From Limonium bicolor (taxonomy: Eukaryota; Streptophyta; Magnoliopsida; Caryophyllales; Plumbaginaceae): a stretch of DNA of 64,000 nt. Made by a program: the position numbers and the translations under genes. The notes below the pieces were generated by a model, which had not been told where the DNA came from, did no database searches, and saw only the letters and a program-made list of their open reading frames with translations. The stretch's first letter is position 1; each line of letters starts with the position of its first letter. The stretch is from NCBI GenBank assembly GCA_023374045.1, contig CM041783.1, positions 91,361,298 through 91,425,297 of the forward strand, in the 5' to 3' direction. Below, in pieces: positions 49,181 to 60,993 of this stretch.

Positions 49181-50460
49181 CGCAAAACCACTTAGTGCAT
49201 ATTATCGTACAAGTGTACGTGATTTATGTTGTGCATAGTTATTGTTTGGATGATTGGTGTGTGTGTTACGTAAACATACGCATCCATTCATGGTTTAATT
49301 GTGGTAATTGCGCACAGAAGATGCGAATACCATTGTGATAAGTGTGTGTATTTGTCAACAGTTGTGTGTGATAGTACAAGTGTGGGAGTAGAGAAACTCC
49401 TAGGGGAATAAACCCCGACAGTGTATAAATGTGAAATTGTGTGTTGTATTTTGATAAAATATATGTGTAGATACATACTATATAGTGATTCAAAAAAGGG
49501 CATGATACCGACATAGAACCTAGTGAGAATAGGATTCCCTAGGAAACAGGATTAAAGTGAGTGGAGGTAACTGATAGACGGAGTTCTATCCTTTGGAGAT
49601 GTTATGATCATGACTAGAATGATTTAAAAGATAGAAAATTGGAAATGAGTAATTTAATTGATGCTTGAAAATGAAGTGGGAGGTGGAACTTGATTTGCAT
49701 GTGATCAAGGGAAGCCGAACACAAATTGGAGTGGAAGGATAGTTCAACACTGATGCTGATCACATCAGGGTTGGATGACTCTTGAAACTCCCTATAAGTG
49801 GTCACAAATAACCACGCTAAGAGAAGAAGCAAAGAGCTTAAGTTGGACTTGGAGTTGTGTGTGTTTTCAAAAGGATTTTCAATTGGTATTTATAAAACGT
49901 TGATAGATACCGTATATAATTAAAGTTCTCTTACTTAACCTCACAAGGAAATTTTAAATTTAAGTGATTGTTTCAATATCCCAAAGGCACGGGGACGGAA
50001 GGTGTCCATCGCGACCGGTTTCTGCGGGATCACAGTGTGTATGTAAAAGATAGTTTTGATTGTTATACATGCTATGACATGTTGTGTGGTATGTGTAATA
50101 AATGTTATTTTGACTTTGATCTCCTAAAAGTGTATGCTATTGAGACCTATGAGTCTAAATGTGTCGTATTACATAGACCTAAGTGTCTGAAGACTGTTAT
50201 GTTATGGGGACCTATGTGTCCAAATGTTGTGATGTTACCCGAAACCAGTGAGTCCAAGGGGTTGTTATGTATGTGTAAGTGTTGTTAAGATACCCGGACC
50301 AAAGAGTCCGAGGTTATCATGTGGATATGTTATGTTATGTGTAGATGTGAATGTGTTGCCCGACCATTAAGTCCGAGGTTGTGATGTAAAGTGTGTTTGG
50401 TTATGGAAGTTTATTTCCAAGTGATTCTTGTGTTCAAATCTAATGATGTGTGGAAAGTGT

Positions 50461-50497
50461 GAACTTCGAGGACGAAGTTCTTTTAAGGGGGGTAGAT
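50461..50497 (+). other. Element C polypurine tract with hairpin
   Basis: GAACTTCG-AGGA-CGAAGTTC forms a stem-loop, followed by TTTTAAGGGGGGTAGAT and then the LTR start at 50498. This is the priming site for plus-strand synthesis. The hairpin sequence can also be read as the FEDEVL codons typical of the end of plant Ty3/gypsy pol. Confidence 0.88.
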
Positions 50498-53400
50498 TGA
50501 AATACCCCAAACCTTGATATGTGGTTTAAATATCAAACTATGTTATATAAAGGCTAAAAAGTGCCTTAGAAACGTCAGTGAACAATTAAACCATAGTAAA
50601 ATGCAATAAAACGCTAAGATACAGTTTGAGCAAAAACATGCTCTAAGCTATGAGTGAACTCGGTTAGGACCCAAAGAGCCTACCAAAACTTAATAATATT
50701 CAATTATGATTAATAAGGCTAAATAGTCCTTAGAAACCTTGGTGGACAGTTAAACCAAATAAAACAAGAAGATACCTTAAAGTCAATATGAGCAAAAATG
50801 TGCTCTAAGCTTGGATAAATTTGTATAAGACCTAATGGTCATACCTATACCTTATAAATATGTTAATGAACATATTAAATCAATTACCAAAGAAAACCAA
50901 GCTTGAAACAAGTTAAAACACAAAATGTGCTTTAAGGAGTCTTAAAGCACGTTTTTGAAAAATTGTCATGTAAATGAGTTTTGAATGGCTAAATGTCCAT
51001 CATTACTCTTTAATTAACATGTGTACTATATAGTATCACATTTGGAAGTCTATAACAATGGGAAATCAAAAATTTCACTTCTATGTGCCTTGTTTTTGTG
51101 AATAGTGATTTTTATAAGCTAGTTTGTAACATATAATGTTATAAGTAATTAAGTTGGTCAACAAAGACTATTATACCCTCTTAAGTATATGGGGGGCCGG
51201 TTTTTCAAGGAGTGAGTCACCAAGTTGTAAAAGAAATCAAATAAGTAAAGTAAAGCTTAAAGTAAAGTACTATTTTGCTTTATAACATAAATATCTCCAA
51301 AAGCAAACTCATCTTCTCATTTCCTTCTCTTCTTTCTTCCATTCACACGGTTTCACCTTCTTCATTCTCCCTTCTTGCTGTTCTCTCTCGGTAATACACA
51401 ATACCACCATGGAAGTCCATCTTTGACCACATGTAAACCTAGCTCACTTAACCAAATCAAAAACAAACACCACCATTCTCTTCCTCTCATCAAGCTCTTC
51501 ATTTCTATCTTCTCAAAATTTGAAGATCACCATTTCGGTGCCATGGAGTTCCACCATTGATGGAGCTTGAGCTTGTCTTTCCACATATTATTGATCTCCT
51601 TTACTCCTAGGTAAGGAATCTCAAAGAAAAATCAAGTTTCCTCCATGTTTTGTGTGTGACCGAAAATATTCATTGATGGAGCTCCTTGTGTTGCTTTGTT
51701 CTAGCTCCATTTGAATCTTTCAAGGACTAGGTGGAGTCCTCTCGTCATAGATATGCAAACACCCTTCAAAGATTAAGGTAAAACAACTACATTAATGTTT
51801 TTGAAATAATGTAAACCTAGGGTTTACAATGAGATGGAGCTTAAAGCTTGAATACTCATTATGTTGTTTGTATAATGTTTAGTAGTTGGCAAGGAACCAA
51901 ATGCCTTACCGGTTTTGTAAGGAAACAAGAAAGAAATTTGGGAGGAAAAGAGGTAAATGTGCTATCTTAATGTGGTTGAATGCCTTAGGAAATGAGCTTA
52001 TATTGCTTGTTAAAATGATCTAAGGAGCCAAAGGTGAATGACCTAGTAAAATGCTCTCAAGAAGTTTATTAAGGGCATATGTATTGTTGGGTGTATTTGC
52101 AGGTCAAAGGCATTATTTATGTGGGAAATTCAGTGTTTAAGGTTTATGTTATTTAAGGGCCTAAGAGCCATGTTATTTAAGGGCCTAAGTGCCAAGCAAT
52201 TTAAGTTATGCACTATATTGTGATGTAGTGCTAAATGTGTGAAGTCTTGTGTATAAAAATGTGTTTGATGGATTTTAGGTGTTTTGAATGAAATAAGGTA
52301 AAAACCTAAGTGTTTGGATGTGAGTATATACAAGAGAAGCTATGGCCAAATTTGGGAAAATGTGTGAGAAGTTCTAAGTGTTTTAAATGGTCTTGGTGAA
52401 CTAGGAAGTGTTAAGGTGATTTAGAGTGATGCAAGGATTTAGGGGTTATCTTGGAAGTTCTAGGAATTCAATGTGTGTTTTGAGGATGTATTTAAGTCTT
52501 GGAGGAGTTTGTTTAAGGTTTAGGTAATGTTGATATCCAAGGAATAAGTGTTGATTAAGTAAGATGTGAAAAAGGAGATTTAGTTAGTAAAGAAGAAGTT
52601 TGAGAGATGATGTTAAGGTGTAGAGGAAACACCTTGGTGTAGTGGTCATTATTGGTGAACTACCACTTATAAATCATAAGGAGAAAACATTGTAAGTGTT
52701 GGAAATTTTGTGAAGATATAAGTAAAGGTTTAAGGAATTAGAAAAAGAGTTTTGTGAGTGTTTAAGAATATCTTAAGGTGTGTTTGAAGTGCCCAAATGA
52801 GGTTAGGGTATACTAGGATATATGGGGTGAAGTTTGGAGTTGAATGTAAAAAGGAAAACAAAGATCTGGGGCAGACCGGACTTGCGACCGGACTTGCAAG
52901 TTCGGTCGGGCCCAGTTTACCCTGTGGGAATTAGTTTCTGGAATGGACCGGACATAGGACCGGACTTACAAGTCCGGTCGGAGTAGAAAAATTTGTGACG
53001 GAAATGTGTTCTGGAATCGACCGGACTTGGGTAAGTCCGGTCGGCAAGTCCGGTCGGACCAAAAACATGGTTTAAGGTTATGAAATGATACGTAATGATG
53101 GGGATTGGTAGGTAATGATGTTATAAGGTTGTTAAGGACATGTTAGGTGAGTGTAAATGGCAATTAAGTGGGTGAAAAGTTGTATAAAAATGTAAAAGTA
53201 AAACAAGTTAAAATGTAAAGTTATGTAACAAAGTTAACGGGGAAAGTTAAGCATTAGACATTAAATAATCAAGCAAACCCCGATGTTAATAAAAACACAT
53301 GTGATGTTAACAGTTGTTCGAGAGTCGCTCGAGGAACATAAGTGGACGTGGTAAAGTGGACTCCGGTGACAGGTATGGTTTTCTTGCAACCTGTGTCCTA

Positions 53401-54966
53401 CCGGATTACACCGGCTTGTATGCCAATGTGTTTTTCTGTATGTTTGCCACGTTATGAGATAAATCATGAAACGAGTTTACAGTCGTTATTGTTATTGTAT
53501 GTTTTCGTGCCGATACCGGTAACCTCGAATGCGCTTGAAGGACTAGTTAACCACTATTAGGTAAACGTAGGAGAACGGTATCCGGTAACAACGTTTCCGA
53601 CTTAAGGAACGTTCTAACCACGGCTATGCGTGAGTTGGTTATGTGATGTTTGTGTGTGATGTTTGTATGTGAATGTATGACTCTCTCTTCCCTTGTGTAT
53701 GTCTAACAAGACTTAACCCAATGTTTGTGATTGTTTAATAAAGTTCAAAGTTGAACTTCTAACAAGTGCTAACGGGGGAGTGAGGAGTCCGGTCTGTTCC
53801 GGCCACGCGTGTGAGTATGGGGGTCGTTGTCATAGCAGGTTCGATCCTCTCTGTATGTTATGGTTGTTTTCCAATTTGGTTCCCAACCTTCCCTTTAGCT
53901 TAACCAAGGCTATTACTGACTCACGTCGGGCCACAGGGGCATACTATTGTTATGTTTGTTTCGGTGTGCTTGGATCACTATATCCGAGACACCTTGTGTT
54001 AAGTTAACCGTTCATTTAACGAGACGGTAACGAGTTATGTAACGAGCTTATCATGAGACTGGCAACATTCTCTAGGCTCACCAGTGTATTAGCAATGTTT
54101 GGGTCGGTACCTAAGAGGACCATTCCCGTTATGTTATGTTTCTTTGTTGTGATGCAATATCTATTGCGGTGTTATGTTGTGCACGTGGAAACGTGCAAAG
54201 TGTTGTTAAGTGTTGTTATGTAGTGTATGTTATATGTTGTAAAATGTGGAGTATGTGGATCATGGATATGAGTCCAGGTTTGAGAAAAGAGGCGTTTAAG
54301 GATAACCCGATTTAAGGGTAAGTGTCGTCTGTTAAGGAAGTAGCTCCATTAGAGGAGGAACACTCTAGGGATATTGAATACCTTGAGTGACTTACTAAGT
54401 AAGGACATATTATCCGTTTGTTGAGCCCATGGAGGCGAAATGATTATGTGTTGTGTGTTTACAGTTGCATGTATGATTTAAAAATAATCAACCGCATGCT
54501 AAGACGACAATTAGTTGTGCGTGGCCCGGTAGCATGTGGGCTGCGGGATTACCATACCAGCAAAGGTGCTGAGCCCCTTGGGGGCCACCCTTTCTCTTCT
54601 TTTCCTATTTCAGGTACGAAGTGCTGGAAGCCGTTCGAGAGTAGGACGGGTAGTCGTCGTACATGGGTAATCATTTAAGTGTATGCATACAGTAGGTGTA
54701 GTAAGACCGAAATTGTTGTCGGCATCAGTTTATAAATACTCGGTATAGTTGGAAGGTGTATGTTGTTGTTGTGTTAATGGAAAGGGATAGTAATGTGTAG
54801 ACGCTCGGGAATTTAGCCCATCAGACCGGTACAATGTGTATGTATTAGCCTTGTTAGCCACGTGGGTGGCTAACGGCGTGTAACACCAACGAGTTAAGTA
54901 ATGTGATGAGGTTGTTCTTCCGCTGCAGTTTATTGTAAGTATGTTAATGTTGGATGGGGTGTTACA
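50498..54966 (+). repeat. Element C 3' LTR
   Basis: Near-identical to 41136-45613. By eye the differences concentrate in the first 900 bases and include several single-base length changes in short homopolymers. The U3 palindrome is at 50927-50950, the TATA-like site near 51279 and the palindromic module at 52873-53060. Confidence 0.94.
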
Positions 54967-54971
54967 ATAAG

Positions 54972-57803
54972 GGCATATGCGATTGATGTGTGTATTTGCA
55001 GGTTGAAAGCAATATATATATGTGTGAAATTCAGTGTTTAAGATTTATGTCATTTAAGGGCCTAAGTGCCAAGCAATTTAAGTTTATGCACTATATTGTG
55101 ATGTAGTGTAGTTTGGGTGTAGTTTGTGTGTAAAGAACATTCATAGTGGATTTAAATGTCTTTGATTGTTTAAGGATGAAAAACCATGTGTTTGTGTGTA
55201 AGAATGTGCTAGAGAAGTTATGGCAAAGTTTAGTTGACAACAAGGAGTTTTAAGTATTTTAAGGTGATTTTATGACCTAGGGAGTACTAGGAATCATTAA
55301 AGGCTATATTGGTGAAAGAAAGTGAATTAAGGTGTTCTGGAGTGTTAAAATGATTTAGGAGTTGTCTTGGAGGATTGATAGTTCAAATGGGTGTTTAAGA
55401 CACACCAAAGTTGTGGTAAGAGTATTGTTAAGACTTGTGCAAAATTGGTAAACAAAAGAGGTATAATACCTTGTGAAGGACTAAGTATGCACTTGTGGAA
55501 AAATCTTAAGGAGTTGGGTAAAAGAGGTGTTAGTGAGAAATAATGCTTTTGGAGTAGTTGTAATGGTGGTGAGGCAACACTTTGGTTAGTTGAAGTTGTA
55601 GGCATAACTACTCCTTAGAAACCTAAGGAAAAATGTTACAAGTGTAAGGAATTTTTGTAAGAAATTGAGTAACAAGTTTGGTGATGATTAAGGAAGGTTT
55701 AGTGCTTGTTTTAAGGTGTTTAAATATGTAGGAAACATGTGGAAAATGGGGTCTATTGTGGACCGCCCCTAGGGACCGCCCCTGTGGGGAGGTCCAGTTG
55801 AATTCTGCAGGACGAGTGTAGTTTCTGTTGTGGACCGCCCCTGGGAACCTCCCCAGAGGGGCGGTCCAGACCAGAGAAAAAAAATTTAAAATTTAAGAAT
55901 GATAAGGGGCATTAGAAGTAAGCCATTAAGAGGGTAATGATGATTACAAAGACAAGCATATAAGGACTTAAGATATTAAGTTAAGTAAGATGATTTAGAT
56001 GTTTAAGGTTATAAAATGATATGTAATGAAGGAGATTGTTAGGAATTGATGTTATAAGGATGTTTAGGACATGTTGGTGAATTATAGTAACCATTAAGAG
56101 GGTGAACAAGTGTAAGTTTATGTGTGAAAGTACCCAAAATGTAATGTGAGGTAATTAGATTAACCGGAAAGTATGAACGGTAATTAACCGTTCGATTGAA
56201 TGAATTATAGGAATGAAAACTAGTTGAGATGGAAGCCGGGACTAAGAGGGTGTCACATTAGGCTAGCCAACCTCAAGGTGACAGGTATGGTTTTCTTGCA
56301 ACCTTTGTTCTACCGGATTACACCGGCTTGTATGCCAACCTGATTTTCTGTGTGTATGCCACCCTGCAAGAATAAGCATGAAATGAGTTTACAGTAATTC
56401 ATTTATGTGGCTTATTTAGTTCCGATACCGTTTAACCTCAAATATGTGTTAAACCGTAGCTAACCGACTCTAAGATCACATAAGAGATCGGTATTCGGAT
56501 TTAACGACCCAACCTACGGGAATGTTCTAACTATGGCTATCCATGTGTTAGTTGTGTATTGTCATTGTGTGTGAGTGTATTTACCTCCCTTGTGTGTTTA
56601 ACCAAGTTTGTATCACCACATGGTGTATAGATGTGATAGGTTCCATAATGGAACTCTTAACTATATATATTAATGGGGGGTGAGGAATCCGGGAGTCTCG
56701 GTCGCGCGCGTATGTGCGGGAGTTGATATCCATAATGGATTCAACTCTCTCCCATGTATGGTTGTTTTCCTTCTTGGAATTCAATCTCCCACAAGCCTAA
56801 TAAAAGGCTTTCCTACCTGACTATTGTTTGGGTTAGGGGGATTATGGTAAGGTTTGTTTGGGAGTTGATGTCTATATTCGCTTCGACTCCCACTCTGTTA
56901 TTGATTGTTTTTCCTTCTTGGATTACAATCACCCACAATCCTAAGATAAATGGCTTTCCAACCTGACTATTGTTCGGGCTAGGGGGATTATGTATAAGGT
57001 GTGATTGGGTCACTATGTCCGACACATCTTTGGGAAGAGTTAATGTTCGTCAACAGAACGGGAACGGGTTACGTATGGTGTGATTGGTTCTATATTAAGA
57101 CCGACAAACCCAAATAAGTTAATGAGTAACAAGCTTAACATGAGACTGAAATCACTCTCTAGGCTTACCAAGTTGAACTAACTGGTGTTTGGTTCACTTC
57201 CCTCAAGGGATTCGTTCCTAATGTGTTATGTGTGTTGTTGTTGCTATGCAATTAATATTGCTATGTTTAAGGGTGTTGTATGTATGTTATTGTGTTATGT
57301 GTTATGGTTCTATATGCATGATTAAATATAATCAACTGCATCCTTAGACAACAATTAGTTGTGTGTGGCCCGGTAGCCTGCAGGCTGCACAATTACCATA
57401 CCAGCAAAGGTGCTGAGCCCCTTGGGGGCCACCCTTTTTCCTTTCTGGGACAATGGAGCTGGAAGCCGTTCGAGAGTAGGACGGGGTGGTTGTTTGTGCA
57501 TGGGTAGTTATTTAATTACTTATGTATTGTAGGTGTAGTAAGACTGAAACTGTTATCGGCATTAGTTTGTAAATACTCGGTACAGTTGAGTGTAACGAAT
57601 ATTGACTTTGGAAATGGAACGGGATTGTATTATGTAATTGCTCGGGAATCTGGTCCATCACACCGGTACAATGTATAAGTATTAGCTTTGTTAGCCACGT
57701 GGGTGGTTAACGGCGTGTAACACCAATGAAATAAGTAAATGTTGAGTTGTGTATTCCACTGCAATCATTTGTTAAGTGTTGTGTTTGTTGTTGGGGTGTT
57801 ACA
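54972..57803 (+). repeat. Element D 5' LTR, second part
   Basis: Resumes immediately after C's duplication at GGGCATATGCG and matches C's LTR from about 42718 on, but with heavy divergence. It holds an acceptor-like GTATTTGCAG (ending 55001), a GGACCGCCCC palindromic module (55758-55870), the conserved GTGACAGGTATGG block (56278-56340) and the CCCCTTGGGG block (57418). It contains a local duplication around 56750-56830 and 56880-56960 (GGCTTTCC...CCTGACTATTGTT). It ends GGGTGTTACA at 57803. Confidence 0.87.
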
Positions 57804-60800
57804 AAAAGTGGTGTCAGAGCAAAGCATCGCTCTGATGAGTGGAATTACCGAGCTTAAGAAGTACCGAGTTAGGAGTTTAATACTTTGGGCTAAGGGTTGA
57901 ATGATAACGTGAGAGATACGCTAGTTAGGAATTACCTGTGTGTACTGGATACCTACAATATCCTTCCCGCCCTTCGCAACCCCTGATTTATACCTCGGGA
58001 AAGAACGCCAAAGAGATGAAAGTCCTCTCTTACTTGGGAATACCCGATCTGGCCGTTATTAAGTATCTCTGTAAGTACGAAGAACCTGTCATACGGTAGA
58101 TTCCGAAAACTGGGAATCCTGAAGACGGTTTCCGTCTGAACAATGTTAACCGCATTTAATAGCAAAGAATGAAGAATCCTACGCACAGGAGAATGGAAAT
58201 TCCAGCAACCTGGGCCGGCATGCCTAGTAGTCGAGAGCAACCAGCTTGCCCAGCAAGAAGGCACGCACCAACCGTGCAACAAAGCGAAAAAGTGATGTAA
58301 CAAAACCCGAGACGCGAGTCTACGGGACCACCATTGTTAAATCATGTCGCCAACGGTATATCAACCGACTAAGGGACTACAATGTAGTACCCAAATAAGA
58401 GACAAGTCTCAGTAACCAATACAAATGCCTGGGAACGGGCTATGAGGAAGATACAGTACTAAATAAATAGGGGTCTCCAAGAATGGGAAACGCCCTAGAT
58501 AATGATTACCATGTGAAGACCAATGAGAAGTTGTGCAGAAGATTAATTACCAAAGTAGAGTATCAAAGTAAGAGCCAACAAGGCCACTGATTACGGTGCG
58601 GGTAAAAACAATACCACAACTGGTGTGTGTTGAACCGATAGCCAATTAGCATGGCGCACTTGCCATGGAAAGTGCTGCTATAACGAGGCTGTTTGGGGAA
58701 ATTTTTAACAACTACGAAGTACTTAGTAAAGTACCATGAGGTCGAATGAGATCATCATAACCTTGGAAGGGCTTAACAGCCTAACCTTTGTATTTGGGAA
58801 TATACCAGTCAACGAGAAGCCAGACTCGGTTAAGGAAAGAAGACATTTTAAATACCAGGAGAATTTTTCTATCAAACTCAGATTTATTTCAAACTATCTT
58901 CAAAGCCAAATTTTCTTCCAAACTCATATTTATTTCTAACCTTCTTTTAATCCCAAATTTCTCTCAAACTTTGGACTTTCCTTTAAACCAAACCAGAAAA
59001 CCTACACCGGCCTCAGCGCCACATGGTAGGTAAGTTACACAATTTTTGAACAACCTTAGAAAAAAACCTAATACCCGAGGATATCAATGAGTCCGTACTA
59101 AATACCAACAGTGGATTGACATCCTTTGATTAAGTTCGGAAAGCACTGAATGCATGTATCATAAGATGATATACGAGGAGTTGACAACAGAATACTTCAC
59201 ATAGGCGTGTGGCAGACACTATGAGTGTACGAAATGAAATGTGGGACGACCGCACTCCGATGGGAGCTTGCGGGCCTGACGGACTCATTCATGAGTTAGT
59301 CGGGTAAGTAGCAATGTATCAGTAAGATACCCCACATATGTATACGAGTAGAGTCAGGAACATGGGAAGTAGTCGACTCCATACTATGGTCAGCAGTAAA
59401 AGTCAAACAAGAGCAACGGATTACCATGAATGGTTGAAGTAAAAGAATTCAGTTAGTTAACGAGACTAAAGGAGTTAGTGAATTAGTTTCAAGGAAATGT
59501 TTAGGAGTCAGGAAATGCGAAGCGCACTGACTAGTAAGTAAAGACATTACATATGTCTTAAGAATCCCGAGGGATAAACATGATAGCTGGAACGACGAAC
59601 CAGCCTATACATGGTAAGGCAGATGCCTAATACGGACAAGCTAATCTGTAACAAACGGGATGAAACTCCCGGAATGATTACCTAGGCTACCAGGGAATAT
59701 CGATCTTCACTGAAGAGGATATTAAACCCAGCCAAGAATGCAAGGCAGTGTAGTTAACTAAACATACCCATAAGTACAAGCCAGGAGTAATGGCATAACC
59801 TAGCAACACCCAGGAGCAACCCTTGAAGGGTGTTTGAGTCAACAATTGTTGAACGAAATATCGTGATAGTAACACAAGAGTTGAAACAAATACTCAGCTT
59901 AAACACCGAAGGGAACCCACTTAACAAAAGAACCCTAAGTGGCCGAAGAGGCAAACTGACATTCCTAAGAGGCATCCCATGAAAGGAAGCGTGATGCAAC
60001 GACCTTATAATGGGCAGAGCTCGAGGCAATGAGGCTTATAAGCCACATACCAAATGTGGTATGTAAATTTAATTGATTATAAAAGTTTATGTTATACAAG
60101 TTAATAGAGCGGAGAACGAACCACTGGTTTAAGAGTTGGGATACCTCTCGATACTGTGAGACCACGGGAGCGGTAATTATGTAAACAAAGTTTAAAAAAT
60201 ATGGTAAAGATTGACCATGTTGTTATTGCCAAAGAATAGTTTGAATAAGATTAATACGAAAAGAAGCTTTACCAATTGTGGAAAACCGGAAGGGTAGTCA
60301 GTTTGATAGTAGCCACCATAGGTGTGTGATGTAAAGTATAGAGTGAATAATGCTCAAGGAGCATGAAGACTCGAAGAATGGCATGTTCAGTAATCAGCTA
60401 AGTAATGGCGGAAATACATGAACGAAAACTAACATAATAATGTATGCCGTGTAAGTCGATATCGCATAATGAGCAAGAACATGGTGCGCAGTAAGCGACC
60501 GTTGTATGAGTATTGTTAAACAATGATGTGGAGATGCAAGGTAAGCGATAGTGAATAGACTGGACAGTAAGCCAGTAGTAGGTACTATGTGATGAAGATC
60601 TCGTTAGAACGTGATGTGAATTCCTATCGTAGTTGCATAAGGAATGGAAGTGTAATCCTAGTAAATTTACACTATAATTGAAGTAATAAGCCTCGGGACA
60701 AGAATACCCGAATGCTAAGTAACCAACTTGTACAAGACACGGAAGTTGTGCAAACGCACCAATGACTATGACGTAAGTCAGTTAAGCGTAGACATACAAA

Positions 60801-60993
60801 TAAAACCATTGGAAATACCAACCGTCACAATAGCCGAACCTCACCGCAATAAAGACGGAAGGAGACTTATAACGCTATAAGGACTGATGCATAGGAAATG
60901 CAAGGTCATACAATGAAAAAATTACATGTACAGAACCAAATGAGAAAGCATGATTACGAATAAGTGACTACAGTAGCACGGAATAGCAAATTG
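57804..60993 (+). other. Element D primer-binding site and truncated internal domain
   Basis: TGGTGTCAGAGC (57809-57820) differs by one base from the primer-binding sites of B and C, and its hairpin is reduced to a 7-bp TCAGAGC/GCTCTGA pair. The following non-coding sequence aligns with C's internal domain up to about 60976 (GACTACAGTAGC). It is cut by element I at 60994. Confidence 0.85.

Larger units (their letters stand above)
45614..50497 (+). other. Element C internal domain, non-coding
   Basis: 4884 bases without gag or pol frames. Conserved blocks are shared with B and D, including the region around the primer-binding site, the palindromic GCGCACTTGCCATAGCAAGTG area (about 46444; split as GCGCACTTGCCA and TAGCAAGTG), GACAACAGAATACTTC (46856), CGTGTGACGGACACTACGAG (46880) and CCGCAGGAGCGGTAG (about 47872). 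Several short frames occur, but none is shared at protein level among the copies. Confidence 0.87.
41136..54966 (+). mobile_element. LARD copy C, complete young non-coding LTR retrotransposon
   Basis: A 13,831-bp element flanked by the 5-bp duplication ATAAG (41131-41135 and 54967-54971). LTRs at 41136-45613 (4478 bp) and 50498-54966 (4469 bp) are nearly identical. The primer-binding site TGGTATCAGAGC lies at 45619-45630 and a polypurine tract directly precedes the 3' LTR. The 4.88-kb internal domain has no frame longer than about 106 codons and no gag or pol motif. Long LTRs with a long non-coding centre define LARDs. Insertion into the LTR of its own relative D, and the similarity of its LTRs, make it the most recent LARD insertion here. 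Any transposition must have used proteins supplied in trans. Confidence 0.95.
39760..60993 (+). mobile_element. LARD copy D, older element split by C and truncated by I
   Basis: It starts TGAAATACCCC at 39760. The LTR runs 39760-41135, is interrupted by element C with its ATAAG duplication, and resumes 54972-57803, ending GGGTGTTACA. Removing C leaves an LTR of about 4.2 kb. The primer-binding site is at 57809-57820 and a non-coding internal domain follows to 60993, where element I begins. The 3' LTR is not in the window. D is clearly diverged from C. Confidence 0.88.
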
